From NCBI GenBank assembly GCA_964580675.1, contig CAZOLI010000003.1, positions 62,001 through 126,000 on the forward strand: a stretch of DNA of 64,000 bases. The letters are read 5' to 3'. The notes below the pieces were generated by a model. The model had not been told where the DNA came from, ran no database searches, and worked only from the letters and a program-made list of their open reading frames with translations. Positions 31,385 to 40,569 of the stretch are shown in pieces. The stretch is from CAZOLI01 sp964580675. GTDB lineage: Bacteria; Planctomycetota; MHYJ01; CAYXQY01. Each line of letters starts with the position of its first letter. The stretch's first letter is position 1. The position numbers were made by a program, and so were the translations under genes.

Positions 31385-33724
31385 TTAGTCCGCCGGCTCG
31401 TTCCCCCTCGTTTCCGGAGATTCATCCAGGGCGGTTTCCCTCCTGGTGTCCTCCTCTGTCGATTCTTCGTCCCGTCCTTCCTCCAGTCGATCCTCCCCCG
31501 AATCCCCCTGCGTGCCGTCCTGTTCCTCCTGTTTTCGGTTACGATCTGTGTCGCCCTCTTCCCCCACTTCTTCTTCCTCCTCGATTGCGTCCTCCCCGGA
31601 CGGTTCGTCCGTTTTGTCTTCGGATTTCCACTGCTCGTGCTCCTCTGCTTTTTCCTCAGATTCTGCTCTCTTTTCTTCTTCCTCCTCCTTTTTCAGCGTT
31701 TCCATTTGCTCTCGCTCTCTTTCCCGATGCTCTTCGTACTCGTCCTCCAGTCCAAAAACATCATAAATTTGTTTTCGCTCAAGTGTCTCCTTCTCAATAA
31801 GGGTTTCGGCAAGACGGTCCAGTTGATCCCGATGGTCCTTGATCGTCTGAACTGCTTTTTCAAAGCATTCACTCGTAATCCGGGAGATTTCCTCGTCCAC
31901 TGTCTGCGCCGTTTTCTCACTGTAATCCCGTCCCTGACTCAATTCCTGCCCAAGGAATACTTCGTCGTCTCCGTTGCCGAGTGCGACGTGACCCACACGA
32001 TCGCTCATACCGTAAGAGCATACCATTTTCTTGCTTATGTCCTTGGCCTTTTTCAGGTCATCACCCCCTCCGGTCGTAAAGGTATCAAACTCCAGGTGCT
32101 CAACGGCCCGGCCACCAAGAATCACCTGAATTCGGGCAAGCAGATATTCCTTGGAGTAATTATACTTTTCCTCCTCCGGAATTTGCTGGGTACAGCCGAG
32201 GCTTTTGCCCCGTGGAATGATTGTGACTTTAAAGAGAGGATCGGCGTATTCCGTGAATTGTGCGACAATAGCGTGACCGGCTTCATGATAGGCAACGAGA
32301 CGTTTTTCCTCCTCCGAGAGAACCATGCCCTCCCGTTCCCGGCCCAGCATGATTCGGTCCAGTGCAAATTCAAAATGGGACATCCGAACTTTTGTGTCCT
32401 CTTCACGAGCTGCCTTGATGGCGGCTTCGTTTACGACGTTCTCAAGATCGGCTCCCGAGAAACCCGGGGTTCCCTGAGCGATTTCGTAGAGATCCACATC
32501 CTCATCCATCGGCACCCGCTTCACGTGCACGTCGAGAATTTTCTTCCGTTCCTTCACCGTGGGCATTTCCACGGAAATTTCCCGATCAAACCGGCCCGGT
32601 CGGAGGATGGCCGGATCAAGGATGTCCGGACGGTTTGTGGCCCCAATTACCACGATGTTGTCCCGTTTTTCGAACCCATCCAGTTCCGAGAGGAGTTGAT
32701 TCAGGGTCTGCTCCCGCTCATCGTGTCCTCCTCCAACACCGGCTCCCCTTTTTCGGCCCACGGATTCGAGTTCGTCAATAAAAATAATGCAGGGCGTGTT
32801 TTCCTTGGCTGTGTCAAACAGATCCCGAACCCTTGCCGCACCGACCCCCACAAACATCTCCATAAATGAGGAGCCGGTTAGGCTGAAAAACGGAACGTCG
32901 GCTTCCCCCGCAACGGCACGAGCCATGAGGGTCTTTCCCGTACCCGGCGGGCCGACGAGGAGGACTCCTTTTGGTATTTCTCCTCCCATCTGGTGAAACC
33001 GTTCCGGCGATTTCAGGAACGATATGACTTCTTTCATGTCCTCCTTTGCACTTTCCAGTCCCGCAACGTCCTCGAAACTGGTATCAACCGTTGTTTCTTT
33101 GTCAAAAACCTCTCCTTTCATTTTGCCAATATTCATAATGCCACCACCGGCCTGCCCCCCCATTCGAGAGGAGAGGTAAAACCAGAATATAAGGAGAATG
33201 ACGACGAGAACGGAGGTCCACAGGAGAAGCTGAATCCACCATGCCGTTCCTTCACCACCAAGGTTCATCTGTTCGGGCCGGCCGTAGATCAAGTTGGCAT
33301 AATCAATGGTGGGCTGAAGGTTCTGGTCCTGTTCGCTGGGCAGCTTTAACTGGAAATGAGAAACCTTTTTCGAGGTACCATCCTCCGTGGAGATGCTCGG
33401 CAAATTCCCTTCCTTGGACTCGCTGAATATTGGTTCCACGTTTTTGTTGTTTTCAATGGCATCCTTTAACCGCTGAAACGAGGGATTCTCAACTCGCTCG
33501 CCGTCGATCCGGACGGCTTCCACCTTGTTCTGGGCAAACTTACCGCGAAGGTCCTCACCTTCCATCTCCAGTTTCTCCACACGTCCTTCCCGAAGTAGGG
33601 ATTTAAACTTCTGGTAACCGATCTCAACATGGTCGGGAGATTGAGTAAGGACCTGTGTGAGGATCAGAATAAGTGCCGCAATCCCTATGATCCACAGCAG
33701 CAAATTTCTTGCTTCTTTTTTCAT
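31385..33724 (-). CDS. ftsH: ATP-dependent zinc metalloprotease FtsH with long acidic tail
   Basis: Membrane-bound AAA+ protease that degrades misfolded and regulatory proteins. The 779-residue protein has two transmembrane helices (about 8-27 and 161-183) flanking a periplasmic domain, Walker A GPPGTGKT (258-265), pore loop MFVGVGA, Walker B IFIDELES, the second region of homology GATNRPDILDPAILRPGRFD and the zinc site HEAGH (480-484). The last 130 or so residues form a very Glu/Asp-rich tail, much longer than usual. It is upstream of the histidine kinase, with 171 bp between, so co-transcription is uncertain. Confidence 0.96.
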   Translation of the reverse strand: MKKEARNLLLWIIGIAALILILTQVLTQSPDHVEIGYQKFKSLLREGRVEKLEMEGEDLRGKFAQNKVEAVRIDGERVENPSFQRLKDAIENNKNVEPIFSESKEGNLPSISTEDGTSKKVSHFQLKLPSEQDQNLQPTIDYANLIYGRPEQMNLGGEGTAWWIQLLLWTSVLVVILLIFWFYLSSRMGGQAGGGIMNIGKMKGEVFDKETTVDTSFEDVAGLESAKEDMKEVISFLKSPERFHQMGGEIPKGVLLVGPPGTGKTLMARAVAGEADVPFFSLTGSSFMEMFVGVGAARVRDLFDTAKENTPCIIFIDELESVGRKRGAGVGGGHDEREQTLNQLLSELDGFEKRDNIVVIGATNRPDILDPAILRPGRFDREISVEMPTVKERKKILDVHVKRVPMDEDVDLYEIAQGTPGFSGADLENVVNEAAIKAAREEDTKVRMSHFEFALDRIMLGREREGMVLSEEEKRLVAYHEAGHAIVAQFTEYADPLFKVTIIPRGKSLGCTQQIPEEEKYNYSKEYLLARIQVILGGRAVEHLEFDTFTTGGGDDLKKAKDISKKMVCSYGMSDRVGHVALGNGDDEVFLGQELSQGRDYSEKTAQTVDEEISRITSECFEKAVQTIKDHRDQLDRLAETLIEKETLERKQIYDVFGLEDEYEEHREREREQMETLKKEEEEEKRAESEEKAEEHEQWKSEDKTDEPSGEDAIEEEEEVGEEGDTDRNRKQEEQDGTQGDSGEDRLEEGRDEESTEEDTRRETALDESPETRGNEPAD

Positions 33725-34125
33725 CCGTTCGTTCCGTTAAAAAACAAGATAACGTACTCCGATGTGGAGCCGGTCACACATAAATAAAACGTCCGCACGG
33801 TTCGAACCAACTTATAAGGATCCGTTACAGCTTCTCGATAACAAGTGATCGGCTTGACGGGTGAATGTTTCCTTCAGTTCGATCATCGAACGGAATGCTG
33901 ACCGGCAATCACGAGAATATGAGTGGGCTCCCCTAATTTTAACCCATTTCCCGCCTAATTTTTCCGCCGGGATATCGACAGCTCAATACCCCGGAGCACT
34001 ACTCCCCCCCAATATAATCTTTTTGTATACAGTTCCGTACATCATAATCATTTAACACTCATTTTTCAATACCGGATTTCCGGACCTCAGCCCCCCGAAC
34101 CCGTTCCCCCAAACACAAACCCGGA
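33725..34125. other. Intergenic region upstream of ftsH
   Basis: About 400 bp between two minus-strand genes. Small open frames on the plus strand have no coding character. The part near ftsH must hold its promoter, but no clear -35/-10 pair was seen. No hairpin with a U-tract was found behind the lipid kinase. Confidence 0.4.
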
Positions 34126-35022
34126 TTACTCATAAACGTAGCAGGAAGATGCCTCCGGCGTTACGACGGGAACCGCCGCGGGATGGACCGTGGCCTCCGC
34201 CGAACCGTTTTCAAACGGATCCCCATCCAGCTGGACGTTTCCCCGATCCCCCGGCATCACCTCCACTCTTCGACTGCGCCTGGTATGAAAATGGGGATGG
34301 AATTGTGGAATGCCAAGAGCCCCTGCTGTCAGAAGAGAAATTACAGTTCCAAGATCGCGTTTTGACAGCCACGACACGTTAAGCAACCCATCTTTGGGAT
34401 TTGCATCGGGACTAAAAACGATCGGTCCTCCGTAATTGCGCACATTTGCAATCTGGACGAATCCGGCATCCTCCACGGACGTTCCGTCTTCAAATGAAAT
34501 TTTAACGGAAGGAGGGGACGTTGCGAACAGTTCCTGCAATCCATCGGAAACGTAATACGGCATGTTTCGAGGCCCTTCCCGCCGGCTGTGGAACCGGTGA
34601 ACGACCGAACCATCAAAGCCGACGCCCACCATAAGGAGGAACCGCCTGCTCCCAAATTTCCCCACGTCGTACCATCTGACGCGATCGCTCGTCGCCAGGT
34701 TTAGCCAATCCCGAACCCCTGGCAGCACACCTATCTCCCCGGCCATCACATTACCGGTTCCCGCTGGATAAATCAGAATTTCCGGTGGATCACTCAGGGA
34801 TATGCCGTTGACTACTTCATTTACAGTACCATCCCCTCCCACAATTAACAGGCGGTGTGCCGGAGAAAGACGGGCGGCCATTGACTGCGCGTCCCCCGGT
34901 TCGTCCGTCAGATGGTTTCGGACCCTGTGTCCTTTCCGTTCAAGGCCCCCGGTCAGCCGATCCGCAATCTCTTCCCCTTTCCCTCGTCCCGAGACGGGAT
35001 TGGTGATCATCTCAAACTTCAT
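34126..35022 (-). CDS. Diacylglycerol kinase-like lipid kinase (YegS/DgkB type)
   Basis: A 298-residue protein of the DAGK catalytic family. N-terminal FEMITNPVSGRGKG, the nucleotide-binding LLIVGGDGTVNEVVNG (GGDGT) and LIYPAGTGNVMAGEIG (in place of the common GTxND) are typical. Residues such as PDANPKDGLLNV match the C-terminal beta-sandwich. The Asn-Val-Met-Ala version of the GTxNDFA motif is a deviation that may alter lipid choice. ATG 35022 was preferred because homology starts there; an ATG at 35058 adds 12 residues. Monocistronic and divergent from the GT2 gene. Confidence 0.88.
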   Translation of the reverse strand: MKFEMITNPVSGRGKGEEIADRLTGGLERKGHRVRNHLTDEPGDAQSMAARLSPAHRLLIVGGDGTVNEVVNGISLSDPPEILIYPAGTGNVMAGEIGVLPGVRDWLNLATSDRVRWYDVGKFGSRRFLLMVGVGFDGSVVHRFHSRREGPRNMPYYVSDGLQELFATSPPSVKISFEDGTSVEDAGFVQIANVRNYGGPIVFSPDANPKDGLLNVSWLSKRDLGTVISLLTAGALGIPQFHPHFHTRRSRRVEVMPGDRGNVQLDGDPFENGSAEATVHPAAVPVVTPEASSCYVYE

Positions 35023-35299
35023 TACAGCCGCCCACAATGAACCAGGATCACTGTGCATAAAATTTCCGAATCTGTATCTTCTTATACTAACACATTAAAA
35101 AAGACGGCCGAGGAATTTCCATGAAACAAACGGGACAAACCGAACGAATTTCCGCCGAACATCAGCGTTCCCGGACACATCCATTTTCTTTATTCTATGA
35201 AATAACCGCCGCCGGCAATAAAATAAACAGTTCGATTTTTTCATTCGCATTTCCGGTTCACCGAAAAGGGATATTTGAACCACCAACGAAACAACCTCC

Positions 35300-35989
35300 A
35301 TGGCCCCTGAACAGATCCTTGTATTAATTCCGGCGTATAATGAAGAAGAGCGTATTGGGGACGTGATTCGAAAAACCAGGCGATTTACCAACCAGATCTG
35401 TGTAATTGATGATGGGTCGGGGGATCAGACCGGGACCATTGCACACAGAGAAGGGGCGACCGTGCTTGGTCACCAGGACAACCGGGGCAAAGGAGCCGCC
35501 ATTTCGAGCGGGTTCCGATATTTTCTTCGTGGAACCTGGTCCATTGCAATAACCCTCGATGCAGACGGTCAGCATGACCCCGACTGCATCCCTGAATTGT
35601 TGAACGTTTATCACCGCAAAAACCTGGATTTATTACTTGCAAGCCGGTATTCAAAACTGGACCGTCTCTCCGCTCTTCGCCGCATCACGAACCGGGTCGG
35701 GTCCTTTTTCATTTCTATAGCGGCCGGTCGGGCATTTCTCGACACACAGACCGGTTACCGGGTGATCAGCGAACAGCTCATTCGAAACCTCGACCTCCGG
35801 GGAGAACGATTCGACTACGAATCCGAAATGATCATTGAGGCGGCGCGTAACGGATATCGCATCGGTGAGCACGACGTGGGGATGCTCCGGGGAGAGGGAA
35901 CCCACACAAAGTGGCACCCCGTTCTGGATTCGTACCGCTTTATCCGACTTCTCCTTCATTATTACACCGGTAAAACAGCGCCGCCATGA
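35300..35989 (+). CDS. Family 2 glycosyltransferase (DPM1/polyprenyl-phosphate type)
   Basis: A 229-residue GT-A enzyme: ILVLIPAYNEEERIGDVI, CVIDDGSGDQTG, GKGAAISSGF and the metal/nucleotide motif TLDADGQHDP. It lacks the C-terminal membrane helices of many bacterial homologues, so it resembles soluble dolichyl-phosphate-mannose-synthase-like enzymes that load a sugar onto a polyprenyl phosphate. The stop overlaps the start of the deacetylase gene by 4 bp, so both probably serve one surface-glycan pathway. Confidence 0.9.
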   Translation: MAPEQILVLIPAYNEEERIGDVIRKTRRFTNQICVIDDGSGDQTGTIAHREGATVLGHQDNRGKGAAISSGFRYFLRGTWSIAITLDADGQHDPDCIPELLNVYHRKNLDLLLASRYSKLDRLSALRRITNRVGSFFISIAAGRAFLDTQTGYRVISEQLIRNLDLRGERFDYESEMIIEAARNGYRIGEHDVGMLRGEGTHTKWHPVLDSYRFIRLLLHYYTGKTAPP

Positions 35990-36831
35990 AGAACTTTCTC
36001 ACCGTGGACCTCGAATACTGGTTTGACGTCCTCGAGGTAAGCGCCGGGTTCCGTAACAAACTGGCGGCACGGTACGGAGACCGGCTGGCCCCCTCTCTGG
36101 AACCACTTCTGTCGCTTCTGGACGAACGAGACACCCGTGCCACTTTCTTTGTCGTCGGCGAACTTGCACGAAAACATCCTTCCTGGATCCGAGAAATACA
36201 CCGAAAGGGACACGCGGTGGCACTGCACGGAAACCAGCACCGGAGTCTGACCGGTCGTCCACCGGAGGACGTGAAGCGCGAACTGAAAACGGGTTTGGAC
36301 ACACTTTCAGAAATTCTTGAGGAGGAACCCCTCGGGTTCCGAGCCCCCGGCTGGTCCATCGATACAAACGCACGAGATCATCTTCCTGCCGTCGCGAAGT
36401 GCGGCTTTGTCTATGACAGTAGCATTCATCCCGCGGGATACCGGCACATCTTTCGGTCCTCGCCGGTCTCAAACCCGATTAAAATCTCTATTCGTGGAGA
36501 GGAACTTTATGAATTTTCGCCCACCTCTGTGTTTCAAGGTTGTTCGGGGCCCGCACTGGCGGCCGGATGGAGTTTTCGCTACACCCCGGAATGGTGGATC
36601 CACCGTCGAATTAGATCCCTGAACAACCGTGGGCAACCGGCCATTGTCAGCATTCATAACTGGGATTTTGATCAAAATCAGCCCCGTATTAACTGGCCTT
36701 TTCCGGTACAGCATGGTCGCAAAACCCGTATTACTCAGGTTCCCGGTCGCCTTGAGAAACTACTCACCGAATTTCACTTCACCCCCGTAGAAGACAGTAT
36801 AAACGCGAAAAAAGCTAAAAATACCCCATAA
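35986..36831 (+). CDS. NodB-type polysaccharide deacetylase with DUF3473-like end
   Basis: A 281-residue NodB-fold protein: NFLTVDLEYWFDV (catalytic Asp in the DxE start seen in the exosortase-associated subgroup), ATFFVVGELARKHPSWIREI, HAVALHGNQHRSL (metal His), and GFRAPGWSID. The C-terminal part (RYTPEWWIHRRIRSLNNRGQ, then IHNWDFDQNQPRI) matches the DUF3473 domain of polysaccharide deacetylases found in exosortase/PEP-CTERM glycan loci. No signal peptide, so it likely acts on a lipid-linked or cytoplasmic intermediate. Translationally coupled to the GT2 gene. Confidence 0.9.
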   Translation: MKNFLTVDLEYWFDVLEVSAGFRNKLAARYGDRLAPSLEPLLSLLDERDTRATFFVVGELARKHPSWIREIHRKGHAVALHGNQHRSLTGRPPEDVKRELKTGLDTLSEILEEEPLGFRAPGWSIDTNARDHLPAVAKCGFVYDSSIHPAGYRHIFRSSPVSNPIKISIRGEELYEFSPTSVFQGCSGPALAAGWSFRYTPEWWIHRRIRSLNNRGQPAIVSIHNWDFDQNQPRINWPFPVQHGRKTRITQVPGRLEKLLTEFHFTPVEDSINAKKAKNTP

Positions 36832-36882
36832 AAACAGGCATATAGCAGGTTTACGGAAGAGCTCCACGACCGGTGATAGGGG

Positions 36883-36911
36883 TTGAATTCCCGTCATTCA
36901 TTCGTTAGGAT
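36883..36911 (+). promoter_or_regulatory. Candidate sigma70 promoter of frr
   Basis: TTGAAT (36883-36888), 17 bp spacer, TAGGAT (36906-36911). It matches the form of the nuo promoter candidate and predicts a leader of about 80 nt before ATG 36999. Confidence 0.5.
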
Positions 36912-36998
36912 GTTCTGGTTCTGACGATGGGCGATTCTCATAAATGTCCGAGAAACCCGACAGAAAAGGAATCGATAATTTTTCGCCGGGAGTGTCCC

Positions 36999-37556
36999 AT
37001 GTTGCAGTTAATACTGGACGAAGCAGAAGAAAAAATGGATAAAGCGGTAAATGTGTACCGCGACGAACTCAAGGGACTGCGCACGGGACAGGCAACGCCC
37101 GGCCTCGTGGAAAACATCACCGTGGATTACCATGGTTCCAACACGCCCTTAAACGAACTGGCCTCGATAGCGGTTCCGGACGCGAGAATGATCATGATCA
37201 AGCCGTTCGACCCGGGAAGTTTAAAGGACATCGAAAAAGCCATCATCAAGTCGGACCTCGGCATCACGCCCGACAATGACGGGAAAGTCATTCGATTAAA
37301 AATACCAAAATTAAGCGAAGAACGCCGGGAGAAATTAACAAAACGGGCCAAAGAACTTGCGGAGGAATCAAAGGTTTCCATTCGAAACATACGACGCGAC
37401 GCCATACAGGACATCGAGGAACTGGAGGAAGAAGGGGAGATTTCGGAGGATGCCCGGTACCGCGCGGAAGACGACGTTCAGGAATTAACGGACGAACATA
37501 TTGACCAGATTGAGGAAATGCTCGAACAAAAGAAAGAACAGATCATGGAAGTGTAA
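36999..37556 (+). CDS. frr: Ribosome recycling factor
   Basis: Releases ribosomes from mRNA after termination, together with EF-G. The 185-residue protein shows DELKGLRTGQATPGLVENI, VDYHGSNTPLNELASIAVPD, IKSDLGITPDNDGKVIRL and EERREKLTKRAKELAEESKV, with full family length. The open frame starts earlier (36927), but ATG 36999 matches the family N-terminus and has GGGAG 7 nt upstream. The usual upstream neighbours tsf and pyrH are absent; frr stands alone, followed 62 bp later by tRNA-Glu. Confidence 0.96.
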   Translation: MLQLILDEAEEKMDKAVNVYRDELKGLRTGQATPGLVENITVDYHGSNTPLNELASIAVPDARMIMIKPFDPGSLKDIEKAIIKSDLGITPDNDGKVIRLKIPKLSEERREKLTKRAKELAEESKVSIRNIRRDAIQDIEELEEEGEISEDARYRAEDDVQELTDEHIDQIEEMLEQKKEQIMEV

Positions 37557-37618
37557 CGGTTCACCGTCGTCATGTTTGAGCGGTCGGCGGATCACGTCGA
37601 ACGCTCGATCATAACGAC

Positions 37619-37693
37619 GGGGCTGTCGTCTAGCCAGGTCTAGGACACTGGGCTTTCAATCCAGCGACGCCGGTTCAAATCCGGTCGGCCCCA
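37619..37693 (+). tRNA. tRNA-Glu (anticodon UUC)
   Basis: A 75 nt cloverleaf. Acceptor GGGGCTG pairs with CGGCCCC, allowing one G-U pair; anticodon stem CTGGG/TCCAG encloses the loop CTTTCAA with anticodon TTC; T-loop is TTCAAAT within the stem CCGG/CCGG. The discriminator base is A. CCA is not encoded. Confidence 0.95.
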
Positions 37694-37778
37694 TCATACT
37701 CCGGAACCTTTCACTCCCCGCAGGTACCGTCTTCACGATTTTTTTACTCTCTCTGCCCAATTCAACTCCCGGGGTGAA

Positions 37779-38963
37779 ATGACCCAGAACCAGGAACGAC
37801 TGCAATCCGGCGAACGTGTCCTTCTTATTCATTATGGTGAAATCGGGTTAAAATCGGGAAACCGGCGCCGGTTTGAGAAAAAACTGCAGAGCAACATCAA
37901 GGCGACGCTTCCCGACGAAGGGGAATACCAGGTGCTCCGCCTTCGAGGACGGATCGTGGTCCGAACCGGAGACCGGGAACCGGAGGATCTCCTTGAACCC
38001 ATTACCTTCATACCGGGTATCGTTTCCGTCTCCCCGGCGGTGGTGTCCCGGACGGACTACGACGACATGGAGGAAAAAGGAAAAAAAATCGCACGGGACG
38101 CATCATTTGAAACCTTCTCCATCCGGGCCAGCAGGGCGCACAAAGAATTCCACCTGACGTCTCAGGAGATCAACGAAAAACTTGGGGACGTGGTTCGGAT
38201 TCAATCCGGGGCCGACGTGGACCTTGACCATCCTGAATGGACGCTATACCTGGAAGTCCTGCAGAAACGAACATTTCTTTACGCGGATGAGAAACGCGGT
38301 GTTGGAGGGCTCCCGGTGAGTTCATCGGGACGCCTTTTGTCCCTTCTCAGCGGCGGCATCGATTCACCGGTCTCTTCGTACCTGATGATGAAACGGGGAT
38401 GCCGGCTTGGCTTTGTCCATTTTCACAGTTTTCCGCTGACGGACCGTGGAGGCCAGGAAAAAGCAGAGGAACTCGTCCGGTCGTTGAACAGGTTCCAGAA
38501 CACGAGCAGGCTATTCCTGGTTCCATTTGCCGATTGTCAGAGAGAAATCGTGGCCTCCTGCCCCGCCAACCTCCGCATAATTCTATACCGCCGTTTTATG
38601 ATGCGGATCAGCGAGAGACTGGCGGAAAAGAAAGACTATCTGGGTCTGGTCAGTGGCGAAAACCTCGGCCAGGTCTCCTCCCAGACCCTTACCAATCTAC
38701 ACACAATTGAGTCCGTTCTTGAAAAATCTCTGTTCCGGCCTCTCATGGGATTCGACAAACAGGAGATCGTTGACCTTGCACGTGAAATCAACACGTACGA
38801 AACGTCGATTAAACCCCACCAGGATTGCTGCAGTTACCTGATGCCCGAACAGCCCGCAACCGGATCCTCCCCCCGGGAATTACGGGAGGCCGAATCCGAA
38901 TTATCCATCGATCAGCTTGTTGAAGACACCGTCGATCAAACGGAAACACGTGTTTTTCGTTGA
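37779..38963 (+). CDS. thiI: tRNA 4-thiouridine synthetase ThiI
   Basis: Adds sulfur to uridine 8 of tRNA and can also serve thiamine synthesis. The 394-residue protein has an N-terminal ferredoxin-like/THUMP region (LLIHYGEIGLKSGNRRRFEK to about residue 165) and a PP-loop ATPase domain with LLSGGIDSPVSSYLMMKRG. LRIILYRRFMMRISERLA and SGENLGQVSSQTL are typical of the family, as is CCSYLMPEQPA with the catalytic-type Cys. The rhodanese domain of enteric ThiI is absent, as in many other bacteria. It lies 85 bp after tRNA-Glu. Confidence 0.95.
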   Translation: MTQNQERLQSGERVLLIHYGEIGLKSGNRRRFEKKLQSNIKATLPDEGEYQVLRLRGRIVVRTGDREPEDLLEPITFIPGIVSVSPAVVSRTDYDDMEEKGKKIARDASFETFSIRASRAHKEFHLTSQEINEKLGDVVRIQSGADVDLDHPEWTLYLEVLQKRTFLYADEKRGVGGLPVSSSGRLLSLLSGGIDSPVSSYLMMKRGCRLGFVHFHSFPLTDRGGQEKAEELVRSLNRFQNTSRLFLVPFADCQREIVASCPANLRIILYRRFMMRISERLAEKKDYLGLVSGENLGQVSSQTLTNLHTIESVLEKSLFRPLMGFDKQEIVDLAREINTYETSIKPHQDCCSYLMPEQPATGSSPRELREAESELSIDQLVEDTVDQTETRVFR

Positions 38964-39108
38964 TAAAAACACCGGCATCTGTTACAAATAGGTTATTCTA
39001 TTGGCACCGATCGAGGCGTTTGGCATGAAATAAAAACCCGATTGGGTTCGTTCTTTATCCACGTTACTGCTTGCCGACCTTTCCTCACACAATTTTTTCA
39101 GAGAAATC

Positions 39109-40374
39109 ATGAGAAAACATCGTTGCGTCGCAATACTCACAGCTCTGGTGTTCCTTTTCTCCTCCGTTGCTCTCCTCCCGGGCCAGAACGACGAAAAACA
39201 GGAGAACGAAGACGGAGGCATGACGGCTGAAAAACTCATCGATCAACTCATTGACAAACGGGACAAGACCAAGGACATACACGTAAAAGCCAGCGAAAAC
39301 TGGGATATAAAGGACCAGGATCAATCCTTCACCTTTGAATTTTCCGGAAAAATGAATCTGCCCGACGAAAAATTAAACTTCAAGCTGTCCCGGGACGGAA
39401 ACGTTAGTAGCCAGACGGTTTCCGACGGAAACGCGGTATGGGAACTGAAAACCAACCGTCGGACAAGGAAACTGGAATGGGAAAAAGCAAATCTCACAAA
39501 ATTATACCGTCACGCCTTATTCAATCAACAGGCTGCCGGATTTCACCCGTTCGAGCTCCTGATGTTCGGCCGTTTCTCAAAGATCGCACCCGGCGGAACC
39601 CTAGAGGTACTGAAAAAGAAGGACCTGGAGTTAACGGAAGAGGAAAACCAATACACCCTCAAGGGATCATACAGCACGGACCGGACCGACATCGATTTTT
39701 CAGTGACGGTGAAGAAAGATTCACTGAAACCCGTCAGCCGAGAAGGGTCGTTTGATATTACCACCCGCCGAGGGAAAACAACCGTAAATTTCGATACCAC
39801 ATACAAAACGGTTAATCAAAATCCGTCCTTTGACGAAAAAACCTTTAACTTCACGCCTCCAGAAGACGCATCGGAAACGTCCTCGCCCAAAAAACTCCTG
39901 GGGAAAAAAATGGAAGGCCTCAAGATGGACAACATCAAATCCGGGGAAACCACGTCTCTCTCGGACTACGAGGGAAAAGTAATTCTATTGAACGTCTGGA
40001 GAACCTGGTGTCCTCCCTGCAAAAAGGAAATCCCTGATCTGATTAAATTACACAACAAATACAAAGATCAAGGTTTTTCCGTTGTCGGAACGGCGAATGA
40101 CCAGAAGGAATCCAAGAAAGACGTCACAAACTACATGGAGAAAAAGGAAATTCCATATCCTGTTTTAGACGAAAAAACGGGATCCAAGCCCGAAATCTAC
40201 AATGAGCTTCGCGGGGTTCCGACGTCCTTTATCATCGACCGGGAAGGAACGGTTCAATACATCATAACGGGAGCAAGGGATTTCGAACAGTTCGAGGAAT
40301 TCGTGTCCCTCCTCCTCGATCAAGAACCAAAGAAGGATAACGAAGAGGACAACAAAGAGGGAGCGAAAAAATAA
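39109..40374 (+). CDS. Secreted LolA-like/TlpA thioredoxin fusion protein
   Basis: A 421-residue exported protein. A signal peptide (about residues 1-25) is followed by a LolA/DUF2092-like beta-rich domain (about 40-250, with FEFSGKMNLPDEKLNFKLSR and VSDGNAVWELKTNRR) and a TlpA/AhpC-type thioredoxin domain with the active site NVWRTWCPPCKKEIP near residue 300 and the cis-Pro loop RGVPTSFIIDREG. The tail is Lys/Glu-rich. It probably reduces periplasmic disulfides or haem-associated partners while the N-terminal part binds a hydrophobic ligand. The next gene is a paralogue. Confidence 0.82.
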   Translation: MRKHRCVAILTALVFLFSSVALLPGQNDEKQENEDGGMTAEKLIDQLIDKRDKTKDIHVKASENWDIKDQDQSFTFEFSGKMNLPDEKLNFKLSRDGNVSSQTVSDGNAVWELKTNRRTRKLEWEKANLTKLYRHALFNQQAAGFHPFELLMFGRFSKIAPGGTLEVLKKKDLELTEEENQYTLKGSYSTDRTDIDFSVTVKKDSLKPVSREGSFDITTRRGKTTVNFDTTYKTVNQNPSFDEKTFNFTPPEDASETSSPKKLLGKKMEGLKMDNIKSGETTSLSDYEGKVILLNVWRTWCPPCKKEIPDLIKLHNKYKDQGFSVVGTANDQKESKKDVTNYMEKKEIPYPVLDEKTGSKPEIYNELRGVPTSFIIDREGTVQYIITGARDFEQFEEFVSLLLDQEPKKDNEEDNKEGAKK

Positions 40375-40569
40375 AGGTCTTATTACCAGACCTGCTCGGC
40401 CGAATTGTTCCTGTGCCCGGTGTTCGCCGGGAATTGTATAGCCAATATCCCGTAAACTGATCCAACCATGACCGGTTTCAAATAAAGGAGAAACCATTTT
40501 GTCGGAACGGGTCCGATCAACACACATTCGTTTATTCCAAACCTGATTTTAAAAAGAAGTCACAACGGC

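Noticed and set aside
31637..32869. 410-codon open frame antisense to ftsH
   Set aside because: Mirrors the codon structure of ftsH; hydrophobic, Phe/Leu-rich shadow translation with no domain.
33861..34055. Plus-strand frame of 64 codons upstream of ftsH
   Set aside because: No motif, poor composition and no ribosome site.
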